From Symsagittifera roscoffensis (lineage: Eukaryota > Xenacoelomorpha > Acoela > Convolutidae), in NCBI RefSeq assembly GCF_963678635.1, contig NC_087063.1, positions 38,268,759-38,332,758 of the forward strand: a stretch of DNA of 64,000 nt, in the 5' to 3' direction. The translations under genes were made by a program, and so were the position numbers. Positions 1 to 11,658 of the stretch are shown here, one piece after another; positions within the stretch are counted from its first letter, which is position 1, and every line of letters starts with the position of its first letter. The notes under the pieces are model-generated. The model searched no databases. It saw only the letters and a program-made list of their open reading frames with translations, and was not told where the DNA came from.

Positions 1-840
1 GAAATCATTCACAAATTGTGAGTAGTAACGATTCATATTGCGCACCCTTTGATGTATCTCCGGATTCTTCGTTTTCACCATTTTCTAAATTGCTTGTAGT
101 TGTGGGTCTGAGTCGTATTGTGACTCGTTAAATCTCAGGTTAAAAAATTCTGGAAAGGAGTGTTGTTTTGTACTATTTTACAATTTCTGGGTACTAGTGG
201 CATTACCCAGTTTTACGGGTCTGCCGCCGAAGGTATAGACAGCACAGTGTTCGACTTGGTCGTAGTCATCTCCGTCATAATTGCTTGCAGTTGTGGGTTT
301 CCGTTCAGTTCCTCCACTACGTTTTCGCTTTCGTTCGTGTTGATACTCGGTTGTCGTTCCAAAAATCGCACAATTTTTCTAAATGCTTTCTTCATGCTGT
401 TGTTGGAAATTTCGGTAAATTTTGAATTATCTAAAAATAGCTCGCCGCTGTCCTTCAAGTTAGTAATCGCTCTAACTATTTTTAGATTTCTTTCATTTGA
501 CCGTCGGATTTTGTAAAGCATTTGATTCCCATTGGCTTAGCTATTCTCGCATATTGCATCGCCCTTTAGTGGTTGTTTTTGGACATTATTTGCTACGTTT
601 TTATTTGTTGGAACCTATTTAGACGAAGCATATTGCTTTTTTGTTTCCGGTCCTCCGGATGAATACAAATTCCTTAATCCGAAGGTATCATTAATAGAAC
701 TTATTTTCGCCACAGTAAACATGCTCCATACTGTGAAGTAGGCTTGGCAAAACTGCTAGGATTTCGAGATAAGTAATCTGCTAGGCCAATTTTGCCCCCG
801 ATTCATGTTCCCCAGAGAAATCGAATGGAATTAGTCTCTC
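1..840 (-). pseudogene. G1 connection/linker region after RNase H
   Basis: Remnant of the Pol segment between RNase H and integrase. At about 740-830 the minus strand has PFDFSGEHESGAK followed by a decayed DYLSR-like block, the usual end of gypsy RNase H. From 521 to 213 comes a charged open stretch of 102 residues (ERNLKIVRAITNLKDSGEL...), like the long linker seen in some gypsy Pol proteins. No integrase zinc finger is visible before the left edge. Confidence 0.5.
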
Positions 841-849
841 TAACATTCT

Positions 850-1110
850 TGTTAAGCGGCTGAATATTGTTTTGTTTGTCTAGTTTTTCCCGTTTACAAA
901 TGACACAAGAGCCTTATGGTCAGTAATAATTATAAAAATTTCGCTCCAAAACAAAATACCGAAAATATTCCGCCCCCAAACAGGCATCTCTAATTCAATC
1001 GTTGAGTATCGTTTTTTTTGCGTCATTTAGGTATCGCGATGCAAATGAAATCGGCCGCCATCCATCTGTTCCGAGTTGCTCTAGTACGGATCCCAACCCA
1101 TTATGATTTG
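850..1110 (-). pseudogene. G1 RNase H region
   Basis: The minus strand reads SIFGILFWSEIFIIITDHKALVSF-type blocks: RYSTIELE, then FGILFWSEIF, then ITDHKALVSF (about 880-1020), matching the gypsy RNase H core (RYS..E.E.L.V...., TDHKAL). Upstream at 1030-1110 is GLGSVLEQLGTDGWRP, the first RNase H block. RNase H removes the RNA strand of the replication hybrid. Position directly after RT supports the call. Fossil. Confidence 0.75.
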
Positions 1111-1199
1111 CGTCACATAAGATTTGAATGTCCTTGTGAACTTCAAAATGTTTTAGCTCCACGGTGTTCACGACATGGTTCTCTAAGTTATCAAATGAC

Positions 1200-2019
1200 G
1201 TAATGCCATTTGACGTGATCCTATATCCGAGCTATTCGCAATCACGTTGCGCAAATGTACCTTTTGACAATTTTAGCGACATATTTTTCAGGTCTAGTTT
1301 TTTCAGTATCTTCTCAACCGTCGAGATGTGTTCGGTTTTGTAATTAAAAAATCGTCAATAAAAGCATGTGCCTGTGGAAATTCCAGCAATATGGATTCCA
1401 TCACTCTTTGAAATTCCGCCGGCATTGATGTTAGGCCATAGAAACCCATTTTAAATTGATATATTCCCATCGATCTTCCACCAACTAACGGAAACTTACA
1501 TTGAACACTAGCTTTCGGACTGAGTGATAGTTGACCGTACGCGTAAGTTCGCTAATCGTTTGGTCAACCGTGTCCACTAATTCCTCAATATTCGGCATCT
1601 GATATCACTTTTTGTGGACTTGCTTGTTTAGTTCCCGGGCCTCCAGTGCTAACTTAATTGAACCATCTTTCTTTACCGTAAATACTATTGGAGAGACGAA
1701 ATATTGGTCCGTACAGTCAACAAGTTTTTCTATATGCCCCTGTTGTAATAGTTTGTCTTTTTTTCCGGTCTAATTTTTCTTGCAACGTTATTGGTACACG
1801 CCTACCCTTTTGTTGGATAGGTACGAGAGTTTTACAAAATCCAGCTTGTACTTCATAGTTTCGGATTTTACCGACTCGCGTAAGAAATTTAGAAAACTGC
1901 TTACTAAAGTAGTCCTGCCATTGGTCTAGATTGATTTCTCCACTGGCATGCTCTCTATGAACTTCCCTCACTCGCTCCCCTGGTGCCTTTTGAGCTAGCT
2001 GCAGTCCCAATTCAGCCAT
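1200..2019 (-). pseudogene. G1 reverse transcriptase region
   Basis: RT region of G1. The N-terminal part (1717-2019) has AELGLQL, FLTRVGKIRNYEVQAGF, PIQQKGRRVPITLQEKL and a ...YRK... segment, the standard approach to the gypsy RT fingers. Further left on the minus strand come remnants of DQYFVSP, KDGSIKLALEARELNKQ and MPNIEELVDTV, all conserved RT blocks. The palm region follows in decayed form to about 1200. The enzyme copies element RNA into DNA. Identification is firm because several conserved blocks occur in the right order; the region is broken. Confidence 0.8.
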
Positions 2020-2037
2020 CAGATCTCGAACAATTAT

Positions 2038-2367
2038 TCATGGGCGGTTTCCTCCAGTCACTTTGATGGTTGCTACTGTCTTCCACCCGTTTGATTTCAA
2101 TTGCACTGTCATGGTCTCCAAGAAACTCAGCGGGTTGTTCCCGTAATCTCGAAAGTCTTGATCATCCGGTTCTAATTTGCTTAGATGTACTCCGTTGGTG
2201 CCCAATGTCCTCCGTATCTCCCCAATTGTAAAGATAGATACTGGGGACCCGCTGTCAATCCATATACTCGTTGTCTTTCCATTTTTTGCAATAGGTAATT
2301 TGGCGCCTGCGACCCTCAATTCTGTCTTATTTCTCGATTTAATTGACATAACTAAGTAATCTCCCAA
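2038..2367 (-). pseudogene. G1 retropepsin-like aspartic protease
   Basis: About 109 residues in one open stretch. The active-site region reads IWIDSGSPVSIFTIGE, a D-S-G version of the usual D-T/S-G retropepsin signature, preceded by a strand-like segment (ELRVAGAKLPI). The end, VATIKVTGGNRP, corresponds to the strand before the second glycine-rich motif of retropepsins. It lies directly between the zinc-knuckle region and RT, where a gypsy protease belongs. The enzyme would cleave the Gag-Pol polyprotein. Fossil. Confidence 0.75.
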
Positions 2368-2379
2368 ACTGTCCGAGTC

Positions 2380-3473
2380 TCAAGAGTGATGTTGTTTCGG
2401 AGGCGGGGTAATAACCAATCCCATCGATTTTTCTTGTTGAGATATAATTTTGTCCATGTCTTTCTGATCGTACTGGTTATGATCTTCCTGCCCTTGAATC
2501 ATCCCGACTGATTGACGCCCTCGGCTGTTACGTGTGGCTCGGCACGTGCGCTTAACGTGGCCCAGCTTCTTGAAAAAATTACAAGTTGCTCCTTTTGCGG
2601 CACATTCGGTCATATGATCCTTAGTGAAACCGGGTTTATCGCAATTGTAGCACTTACCTTCACCTGCTTTTCCCCCTCCTCGGAATTGTCCTCTTTCTTG
2701 GGTCTGTCTTCGTCCTCGCCCTCGGCTATTAGGTGGCGAATACCAGAACCTACGGATTACGCCACCGGTTCTGTTTTTATCTGAAGCCCTTCTGCCATCC
2801 TATTCCGCCGGCACCTCCGGTATTCGACACATATGATTTCGCATATTTATCTCCCCTTTCGTATGACAGTGCGATACGGTATGCCTCTTCTGGTGTTTTC
2901 GTTGCGCGAAATAGTTCGTTTTGGGCCTCCCTGTTCGTCATGTTTACAATGATTACATCTCTGAGTATTATGGGCTCCAGCGTTCCAAGCAAACACCGGG
3001 CTGCTAACCCGCTTAGGATGGAGTGGAACTGCTCCAAATACTCACCGATACGCTGTTTGCGTGACATTAGCTGGAACACCTCGTACCTCTCACTCTTTCT
3101 TTCTTAAAATCCCCTTCCATCGCATCCAGCCCCTTGGATATCTCGTTGTCGTTAGATCTAAATTTGGCCTCTTTTCTTTAACTCGTCTTGTCCTTTTTCT
3201 CCGAGGCACAGGTATAAGTTTGATATCAATGTCTCTTCTGACTCCAATCGTGGTTTCCCATCCACCTCCGGTGCGAAGTCCCCAATTTGTGCCTCCGTAA
3301 GATTACTGGCAAAGTAGAAATTTTTCGGATAAATGAGTGTTTTGCTACCATCCCCCACTGAAAGCGGTTCAGCCAGAATTCCCACAGCATTGGTGGCTCT
3401 TCGCTTTTAGGTGGCCAAAAAGACGTAATGCCTAAAAAATTTTTCCTTCACCTTGTTTTGCTGGCTGCGCCAT
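2380..3473 (-). pseudogene. G1 gag-like region with CCHC zinc knuckle
   Basis: Structural-protein region of G1. The likely start is the minus-strand ATG at 3471-3473 (MAQPAKQGEGKIF...). Recognisable stretches are an N-terminal segment with LNRFQWG, a capsid-like helical segment at 2777-3079 (RIGEYLEQFHSIL, EEAYRIALSYERG), and a zinc-knuckle region near 2530-2640 containing ATCNFFKKLGHVKRTC, followed by a basic and glutamine-rich linker. Gag would assemble the particle and bind the element RNA. The region is fossil and fragmentary. Family assignment rests mainly on the adjoining protease and RT. Confidence 0.7.
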
Positions 3474-3715
3474 GTTCAAAGAGATAGTTTGGTAAGGTTA
3501 AATTCTAATCTTAAGTAACAAACTGTTTTCTAATAAGGTCTTAAGCGACAATTGAAATAGGAAAAACCAAATGTGGCAAACGCTCTGAAGTTTAATACCT
3601 GTCAACTTTGTCTAGCACCGGCGTAAATTTGGTTGATTGACAGATGTTACAATGAACATAAGCTAAACGATAAGTGAATTATTTAATCACTATGACAGAA
3701 GAAATAAAAAGAAGT
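3474..3715. other. Sequence upstream of G1 gag, no gene
   Basis: Should contain the leader and perhaps the 5' LTR end of G1. I could not find a convincing TG...CA boundary or a primer-binding site here, and no coding signal is present. Confidence 0.4.
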
Positions 3716-3985
3716 TAAAAAAATCCGTTTAAATCGATTCAAAATCGATTTAGACCGATTTCATTTCAGGTCCGGTTTGAAATCGATTTGAATCGATTTA
3801 AAATTGACTGAAATCGATCTTTTTAGCGTTGAATTGAAATTGATTTAAATCGATTTAAAATCGATCCAAAGCGATCTGAATTTTTCTTTTTGATTAACTT
3901 ACTTTTTTACAACTTAAATCGATTTCAATTTAACCTGCTTACTTTTTTAATCTAAAGTTGATCTAAATCCATTTTTGTCAGTGCG
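3716..3985. repeat. AAATCGATTT-type short repeat block
   Basis: A stretch of degenerate repeats of ATCGATTTAAATCGATT and close variants in both orientations (the motif is nearly palindromic). It ends on the right in TTTTTGTCAGTGCGG. The same motif and the same right-hand end recur at 13895-14481, and the motif alone near 10430-10620 and 12790-13000. This resembles the subterminal repeats and fixed terminus of a non-autonomous DNA transposon, but no opposite terminus was found. Confidence 0.55.
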
Positions 3986-4059
3986 GGTACTAGTGATACG
4001 TAATCCATAGTATATCAATGAAGTTGACCTTGGTGCTAATCACATGTTACTCAAAACAT

Positions 4060-4480
4060 AACAAGGTAGCTCGTATCAGGGCGAAGCCCCGAATGTTCCG
4101 ATTGCCTTTCCAGGTTTTTGTAGCAGTAATAACATTGAAAAGTTAAATGTAATAAAACAAAAAGAAATTTTTTGAAAAGGATAAATTTTGCTCCTAGTAA
4201 CAAATCATTTCTGGCAAATAAGCTTCTTTCAACTAATTTGGAACAATTTCTAAAACGGATTAACTCTCCGCTTACGCGTTGATAGCGCGAAATATATCGC
4301 GCGTTAATTGTCCCAAATTGCCAAAATGGCAATCTTCAAACCCCCATAACTTTACGAAAAATGATTACAGGTAAAATATGTTTTCAAATTTGAGCCGAGG
4401 ACAACAATACCTTTTGCATGATATTAAAAATATTCCGTCAAAAATGGCTAGTTAAAAGTCGAAATTTGTCTGAAGAAAAA
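4060..4480 (-). repeat. Dispersed repeat M1
   Basis: Reverse-complement copy of a repeat that also occurs at about 16690-16930 and 19960-20180. Shared blocks, read on the minus strand, are GTAAAGTTATGGGGGTTTGA, then CAATTAACGCGCGAT, then in M1 and M2 a terminal-looking GGGCTTCGCCCTG hairpin followed by TA[C/T]..GA. No open reading frame of note. Probably a non-autonomous element (MITE or similar). Confidence 0.55.
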
Positions 4481-4700
4481 AAACCCACCCCGAGCACAAA
4501 TATTCCATTACTTTCGTATCAAATGTCGGAACAATAATCTACGTCTAATAAAAGTCTTCACTACTTTCAATCTCAACTAAATCAGAATCTTTCAAATGGT
4601 TCATCAAATTTACAGCATCAATGTACTCTAGTCTTTAGATTTCTAGCCCCAGTCTAAGATGTCCCGCAGGTTTCACCTCCATTTTTTCTCCTCAAGGTAA
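4481..4700. other. AT-rich spacer
   Basis: No gene or clear repeat seen. It lies between M1 and the decayed end of G2 and may hold G2 3' noncoding sequence. Confidence 0.4.
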
Positions 4701-4717
4701 GAGTGAAATAAGCTTGG

Positions 4718-5854
4718 TTATAAGTTCTCCACTACTTCAATTTTTTGTCGTTGATCTTCCTCGGTCATACAATTGGCCGATAATTCAACCGCTATCTCTA
4801 TGTCGTTCCTAGCTAACGCTCCGCTTGAGTCCCCGCTCCTATAAGCTAAGCTTGCCGTGTTTTTGCTCATTGTAAGCTTCGGCTCCTCCTGTGCAAAACT
4901 GGTAGCCAGTGGCGACATTTCGCAAATATCCTACGCTTCAGATGTTATTGTTTTCGCGTTTGCCATATGATTTTCATCAGTCAGAATATCTCCAGTTTTC
5001 TTCTTCAAGTTACTGGAACCGATACGCTAGATTCTGTTGGTATCCGATCTGATGGCTTCATGTGTTCATTGAGCCTCTGTTTGTGCAGCATCCACACATT
5101 TGTCCAGAGCTGGGTTCTTGCGGCTAAATCTAATCTGCTTCCGAACTCTGATGAAGCTCTGCAACCTAAAGCCGTCCACAGTCGACCCCTGGGCGCATAG
5201 GATTGATGGCACTCCCTTTGTATGCTTTGCTGTTTTCCTCAATTTATCGAATACGTCCACGAAGTGCGGTGAAATTTTTTCGTCTAAGCCCTGGGTTTTG
5301 TCTTTGATATAGTCAGCTCAATAGACGCGGAACGATTCTCGATTAAAATAGATAATCTTTTTCATTTTTGTCTTTGGGCCAAGAACTTTTTTCAGAATTG
5401 CCGGCCCTTTCCCCACTGTACTGTGATTTCCGACACGCACTCCTCGCCTCGGTCAATTGGGTGTCCTCAGGATTGACGGTCCCGATGCTGCCACTGGCAG
5501 CTCCTTCCTTTGTTCCTCGGAATTTCTTTTATTTGTCACAAAATTCACTGATTGAACTTCTGTTGACATCGCGCTTGGGAAAATTGTTTCGCCCAAAATC
5601 TTTAGTTGTTTACGCTCCCTTGTAGGCTGCGTTTTGTGACGTAAAACTGGTTTTGTTGTCCTATCTAACAGGCTCCAGGTACCTTGCATTCTCTCGGCGA
5701 AATGCCTCGGGGCAGTACTAGAAGATTCTGTTCTAGTTGCTTCTGGCGGTATTGTTAGTTCACATTCTTCCTGGCGCGATGAATTTCTTTCTTGAATATC
5801 CCTATCTGGTGCTTCAATAACTTCTTTTGCCTCATATGCTAATGACAGAACCAA
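4718..5854 (-). pseudogene. G2 tail region, charged open stretches
   Basis: Three minus-strand open stretches of 133, 64 and 66 residues (5453-5854, 5066-5260, 4718-4918). They are charged, glutamine/serine-rich and without a recognised domain. Being downstream of the integrase remnants on the same strand, they most likely derive from the C-terminal end of G2 Pol. No envelope-like membrane segment is visible. Confidence 0.35.
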
Positions 5855-6399
5855 CAGCCAGCTCTGTCACTCCTGAGGTTCAACCTCGCCACGCTGTTTT
5901 TTTCCGAACTGGAATTTGAAACGCTTCCATCGGTTAATGGATTCAAATACTCCATTGAACTGACCACTCTGGTTGTTCTCCCAAAACTAAAGCCTTTTCC
6001 GTCTCTGTCACACCTGGACGAATAACGATCGTACTTTTCGTCGTCATGAATGTATCCGATGAAGTGTCAGAAATAATCGGGTGGTCGCTGTCCCCGTAAT
6101 TTCGCTCGCGAGCACCCATAGAGCAAAATTGATTAGTGACTCCAATTCAAATGAGAAAATTATGTATCTTTTCCCCCGAATCCATTGTAATTGTATTATG
6201 CTTTTCAGGCACAACCTTTTCTTTTGCCAGTTCAAGATACGGTTCCAATTGTAATCGATCCTAATGTTCCAGAAAAAGTGGTAACCTTTGTTTTGCGCCC
6301 TCAAAACGTACGCTTCCTTTTTCCGCGACTTTTGCTTTCCCCAGTTCTGCACTGGGTCAGTTTTTGACTGTTCATAAGACTTGCTAGTGGAAGTTCTAT

Positions 6400-7170
6400 C
6401 CATTCAAAAATCCTGTCTGCTGTCTCGTCGTTCGGAAGGCTGTAATCCTGCATTACTTGCGCAGAAAACATCTTTTTGCTTAATGTAGGGAACATAAAAC
6501 GTTTTTGCAAAACAAATCACTAGATGGCACAATGCGGATAACTGTGTGCCGACACGTATTCGGTTTCCTCCGTAAATGTGCCTCAAATGGCGAACAACCC
6601 ATTGATTGATTTTGTTTGCACGTATAATGAAGTTTACTTTGCTACAAGAGTTTTTTAGGGCCGGCGTAGGTTTTTGAAAAGAGTATGCCTTTATTTGTCT
6701 CGCACAGCACGAAAGCCCCTACCGAAACGCCCAGTTGCTCGAAGATTGCCCACCGGTGCAATAAACATTTGAATATAATTACCACTGTAAAACACACCAA
6801 TGGAAATTGATTTAAAATCCGACCCCTGGTCTAAAGCATTGCCCTCGACATGGCTTGTAACACGATGAAATTCTCGCCCCACACTGCTGGCAACGGTCTC
6901 AGAAAAAATTAATTTCGAATCTTCATCTTGCTCTTCTAGATTTTTTAATTTTGTTAAATCTCCGTCCGGAATGATCGATTACAATTTTTTATTGTATTTA
7001 CAACACTCCTAACAGCTCGCTGCCATTATCTGAGTTTCTGGATTCAAACGTGACCCCCCAAAAAATGTTGCTTGCGACATCTCTCATTTTCAACATACTG
7101 GAGTGTCCCAAATGTAACTGCATCCTAATGGGCGCACGCAGCTGTGGTGGTATCACCATCCCGTCCTTCT
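6400..7170 (-). pseudogene. G2 integrase: H2C2 zinc-binding part and core
   Basis: At 7170-6990 the minus strand reads VIPPQLRAPIRMQLHLGHSS followed by MLKMRDVASNIFWG, the invertebrate gypsy integrase N-terminal zinc-binding region (LHLGH..M.KM...A...FW). From about 6930 to 6690 come core-domain remnants: TVASSVGREFHR, a SDFKS block, and GRFGRGFRAVRDK, which corresponds to the A-E-R-F-V-x-T-F-K-R segment after the catalytic glutamate. The RFMFPTL...LF-type segment follows to 6400. The enzyme would insert element DNA. Fossil. Confidence 0.65.
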
Positions 7171-8329
7171 AGATTGAACGCCATTAGAAGTATGTAAACT
7201 GACTGACTAATAGCCAAAGTAAGGTCCCTATTTGCGATTTTGAGCGAAGCTCTCAATTTTAATAACTTTCTACTATGCAATTTAGAACCGCGTTTGTTTT
7301 TGTCTTTTGAAGTAGCATTGATTTCTGCGTCAAACAATTTTGGTCACTCAATTAAGAAGTCCGGAGTATTTCCGGCGAATAAACAAATGAATCAACCAAT
7401 GGCTATCTGATTGAATTTATGCCTTACACACTTTTTGTCGAAAGCTCCATGTTGTCCTGCAATTGGTTTTTTACGAAGTCAACCTTATTTTCACTCATCT
7501 CGAAAAGACTTGAATTTTCAACGACCTTCTGCGCGCTTGTGATTATCCGTGCAAAGTTTGATCAAATGACATTTTGTAAAATTTTGATCAGTTTTTTTGC
7601 TGCACCTTCATTTTGATTACGTAACTTTCTTTCTTTCAGTTTTATCTTCACGCCGTCCAGCTTTTCCCTAGTTTCAGTGTTTACTTAAGCCACCAGTCCT
7701 AACTGCCTAATAACTGCGTTTAAATGAGCAACAACAAAAGTGTTATTCAATTTCGACTTTTTATGGTAATTTTCGTCGGTTGCCTGGAGAAACAGTCCGC
7801 TAAACCCAAATTTCCTCATGAGATATGCTCATAGTCAAAAGGGTGATAAATGTTCCACTCAACGTACTAGTCCTGTCTGTTTAGTTTTTGGGTCCTTTTA
7901 TTCCGACAAATCAGATAAAAAGGCTTGATAGTTCTTGAGAATTTTGAACGGAGCCTTAAACAGATTTGGATAGGAACTGGTGCTCAAAACATACTTCAAT
8001 TTCGCCTCTTTCAAAACTCTGATGAGATCGGGCTCCATCTAGGCTTTGTTTCAATGCATCACATTTTACTCTAATTTAATTATTTAGAGCAAAACAAAGA
8101 TTTTGTTGGAAATCACTCACTACTTCTTTCATTTTAGAAACTGATGTCTCATGACTTGAGTCCCAATCAAAACCCGAAAGTTTGTACATCAACTTCTGGA
8201 ATCGTTCAGTTGTAGCGGCTATGAAACTGTTAAGAGCTAATGTGTAGTCTCCTGTTGTAGCTAATGTGGTATGAAACGAATAAAGTTGTTTATTGGTCGA
8301 AGCAACGATCAAATGTCTGTTTTATTATC

Positions 8330-8850
8330 AAGTTGTATCATATTCACAATCGAATCAATTTTCATTCAACTGGTACGGTGCGCTAATCGAAAGTCGAAAA
8401 GCAATCACTCATCCTCTTTCGCAGAAAGTGTGCACTTGAATCACCTGGTCGCCGGAATATTTATATCCATCTACCGTAAAATATCAATTGCGTTCCTCAG
8501 ACCTTCGGGTTGCTATCAAAATATCTTAAAAATGGAACTGCACCCTTGGTAAATGTCCTAACATGGAATCCATGATCTTTTGAAGTTCATAAGGTATACC
8601 TCCCAATCGGTAAAAACACCCTTCTTAAGACATCATATTTCCACCGACGACAACAAAAAAATTCCTGTGACAATCTCTTGATTCGCCCAGAGGCACTTGT
8701 GAGTAGGCATTTTTCAGGTCAACGTTCGAAAACCAGATGAGTTTCCAGAAACAGCCAACGCTACGTTGTCATCTAATTCATTCATGCTCGGCATCTGATA
8801 CCAAATCTCTTATGTCTGTTAATGGAAAAGCTTAGAAACGAGAGCCAACT
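8330..8850 (-). pseudogene. G2 reverse transcriptase palm region
   Basis: On the minus strand, blocks typical of gypsy RT appear in order: MPSMNELDD (entry to the palm), SQVPLGES-like remnants, NFFVVVGG, a FYRLGG.P remnant, and a DILIAT block corresponding to the catalytic Y-x-D-D-x-L-I-A-T strand (about 8500). The upstream fingers are barely readable. Fossil; identified by block order only. Confidence 0.65.
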
Positions 8851-9228
8851 TCATCTACCAGTTTCGTTCTGCAGTTAATACCGTTAACAGGGTAGAGCAA
8901 TGTTTCGACCGCTTTTCAAGTTTTACTACATTCCCCTTTTTTAATATTTTCTCTTTACTTTCCTCTTTTTTTAGCATTACATAAACAGTAAGTTGTTTTC
9001 TTTTAACTTGATTTGACGCAGCAATTCATGAAGGTGCCTTCTATGTCACATTTATTTGTAGCCCTTTTTTGAGCAATTTCTTGATATCTCTACCAACTGT
9101 TTGATAAAATTACGTTACACTGGCGAATACTGTACCTCTAACTAATCCGCATTGTTATCTTCTTTAATAAATGTTCTCATAGTTTTTGACGTTCTTCGAT
9201 TCCTCATGATGGTAGGACATTGTGTCCT

Positions 9229-11658
9229 ATGATGCCTTGTTGACCTCCCTTCGCCTTGGCAATCTATCCCTTTGATTCAGAATCTACCTTTATACATTCT
9301 CTATCTTGATGATATCGTCTGTCGCACTTTAGAACAAATTAAGAGTTTCTTCAAGCACCAATTTTTACAGCAAAGAATTGATCTCATGTCTTCAACTCAT
9401 GAACGTTCTCGTGTGAAAAAATTCAAACTGAATTTGCTGGACTTTATCTGAAATTTGCCTAGTAATTGGCCTCTAGCCTTACTGATCTCTAAAAGCTTAC
9501 ATCATTCTTTCCCTGCTTGATACCACACTGTCTTTATGAAAAAAACTCTAACCTCCTCCCCTTTTTTCTCCTCCCTGAACTTTCAGATAACATTTGTTTC
9601 GTAATGTGGAAAAATTTAGGAATTAATCACGTACTTCTCTCCGGATTTTTTTGTTTCTTGGTGATTTGATCTATATGATAATGTTGAAAAATTGATTCCA
9701 CTGTAAATAAAAAACAACTTGATAAAATTAATTTAGTTACCTGCTATTAAAACTTCGTTTTTAAGTTGCATTTTGAGCAGGCTTCGAATTCTTGCAATAA
9801 AAGAAAATTTCAAATCATTCTGATCATTTCGTTATTCCTTGAAATATACTTTTTTTCTTTTTCACAATTTTTTTTTATGAAACGGACTTTTGAAGGTGTG
9901 CAAAACGTGGCTGAACAATTCAATTTTCAGACACTGATCGCTTGCAGGGTTCAGAGGTTCTCGAAAAAAGGAAACTTTGTTTAGTTTTGTCTTTTTCAAT
10001 TTAATTTTTTTTTTCATTGTTTTTGCAACTTTCGCTCAATGCTTTTCCAGATAGCGAGGCGTAAGAATTGGTGCAATTGGTGAAACATTGCGCTAAAGAT
10101 GAAAAATAGTTAACAAAAATGCTTTCGATATAAAACTGAGAAAGCTTTAAGTCATTCAAATGTCTAAGAGTTCTTCCAAAAAAATTATCTCCAATTTCGT
10201 TTAAATTTACGAGGAGTTGACAATTAGCAGGGACTCACTATATCCTATTCCAAATTTTGTGCTTTCGGTGAAGATGTTAGCTCAGTTTGACTACCAGCGC
10301 GCACATTTATGTGTTTTTGCAGATGTTGCTTGTAATCTCGACCAACAAAAACGGATTAGGATCGATTTTAAAAAGAAAATATTTTAAAGAATTAAATGAC
10401 ATCAATTTTACTATAAAAAGTACCTAAAATAAATGGAAAAGGTTCAAAATTTTTTGAATTGACTTTGAATCGATTTAAATTGATCTTTAATCCAAGCTAA
10501 AAAAAATTCTATTCAAATCGAGTTTAAATCGAATTAAATCGACTTTTTCAGTCTTAAATTGTTTATGCTTTTAGGAAATTAAAACGGATATAAAACGATT
10601 TAAATCGTGGTTTTTGTCATTCGTGTTTCATCAGCTTCGAGTTTGTGTTACATTTATTCAGTGCCCGCCATTTTCCATTTTACATCCATAACGTATGGTA
10701 GCATAATAAAAAAAACTAAATCGTTCAAAAAAACCGATATCATTTTATGTTTAATTTGCATCTTTTTACCTCACAATTTGATCTATGATAACCTTTTTTT
10801 TATTTGTTACATAAGTGTTTGCCCACTATATGATTCATAATGCAAGATGATTTCCATGCAAGTTTTCATGTTCAAAAATTGTTTTGTTTTGACCTTTTTG
10901 ATGTTTTGTTACTTAGATTTTGGTCCGAAGTCTGATTTAAATTGATGAGTTTTTTAACCTTAATGCATACTTTTGAACTCAAAGTTGGATTTATTTTGAC
11001 CGTTTTCTTGATTTGTTACATAGTTTTTGGCCCAATATCCGATTTAGAATGATAAATTTTGATGATTTTGATGAGAACTTTTTCTTAGTTTGTTACATAA
11101 ATTTTTGCCCAAAAACGGATTTAATTTGATGATTTTCTATAATTTTTGAATTAAATCGACGGTTTTCTTGATTTGTTACATAGATTTTAGACCAATATCT
11201 GATTTACAGGTTTGGTCTTCTCACATAACTTTTAAATTGCCTAGTTACAACATAAAACTCCTCGTTACTCCATATTATTGATGCATATGTGAGGTGGGGT
11301 AAAAGGGAAAGCGCCGCCTTTTTCTTGTTTTGTTATTTAGGTTTTTGTTCATAATATGTTTTACAATGACAATTTTCTATGAGTTCTTTGCATAATTTCG
11401 TGCTCAAAATCTGATTTTTGTGGACCATTTTCTTGAATTCTATAACAACCAGTACGTGAGTTTCTATTTGAAAAATCGAGAATAAAATGTTTCAATCATT
11501 TCCTGTAACTTCATGTTTTTTTCGCCGTGTTGGCAGAAAACCAAATTTAAATCGATTTGAAATGGTTTTTAAGACATTCAAATTGATATGCTCAGTAGTC
11601 CCTTATTTATATTTTAACGGATTTTAGTAAGACTCAATTTCAGGTTTTTTTTTTCGCC
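9229..11658. repeat. 2.4 kb tandem duplication, unit 1
   Basis: First unit of a large direct duplication; begins ...TGTTGACCTCCCTTCGCC and ends ...GACTCAATTTCAGG plus a T run. Unit 2 follows immediately. The offset is about 2431 bp near the left and about 2377 bp further right, so small indels separate them. Content is noncoding and AT-rich, with AAATCGATTT motifs (about 10430-10620) and a degenerate tandem repeat (about 10790-11360). The short open frames in both units (72 and 77 residues) are matched copies of noncoding repeat and look non-protein. Confidence 0.85.
10790..11360. repeat. Degenerate tandem repeat with a TTTGTTACATA core
   Basis: Five to six imperfect repeats sharing TTTGTTACATA...TTTTTG.CC followed by AATATCCGATTTA-like sequence, spaced about 50-150 bp. 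The same series recurs in unit 2 at about 13165-13730. It looks like an old minisatellite captured inside the duplicated unit. Confidence 0.5.

Larger units (their letters stand above)
1..3473 (-). mobile_element. G1: decayed Ty3/gypsy LTR retrotransposon, gag to RNase H
   Basis: Fossil LTR-retrotransposon reading right to left. The order along the minus strand is gag (start near 3473), CCHC zinc knuckle, aspartic protease, reverse transcriptase, RNase H, then a linker running off the left edge. Integrase and the 3' LTR would lie outside the window, and no 5' LTR could be delimited to the right of gag. The order protease-RT-RNase H and the RT entry block around ITLQEKLDR are those of Ty3/gypsy elements common in invertebrates. 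It is broken, with roughly ten or more breaks, so it is old. It is not the same family as the L elements further right. Confidence 0.85.
4701..9228 (-). mobile_element. G2: heavily decayed Ty3/gypsy LTR retrotransposon
   Basis: Second fossil gypsy-type element, also reading right to left. Recognisable parts are RT (about 8330-8850), integrase zinc-binding domain (about 6990-7170), integrase core and its C-terminal side (about 6400-6930), and a charged tail to about 4700. Everything before RT is cut off where the 2.4 kb duplicated repeat begins at 9229. It carries many dozens of breaks, more than G1, so it looks the oldest LTR element in the window. LTRs were not recognised. Confidence 0.7.

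Noticed and set aside
9766-9984. Duplicate 72-residue frames (also 12197-12415)
   Set aside because: Conserved only because the whole 2.4 kb unit is duplicated; the sequence is low-complexity and flanked by noncoding repeat.
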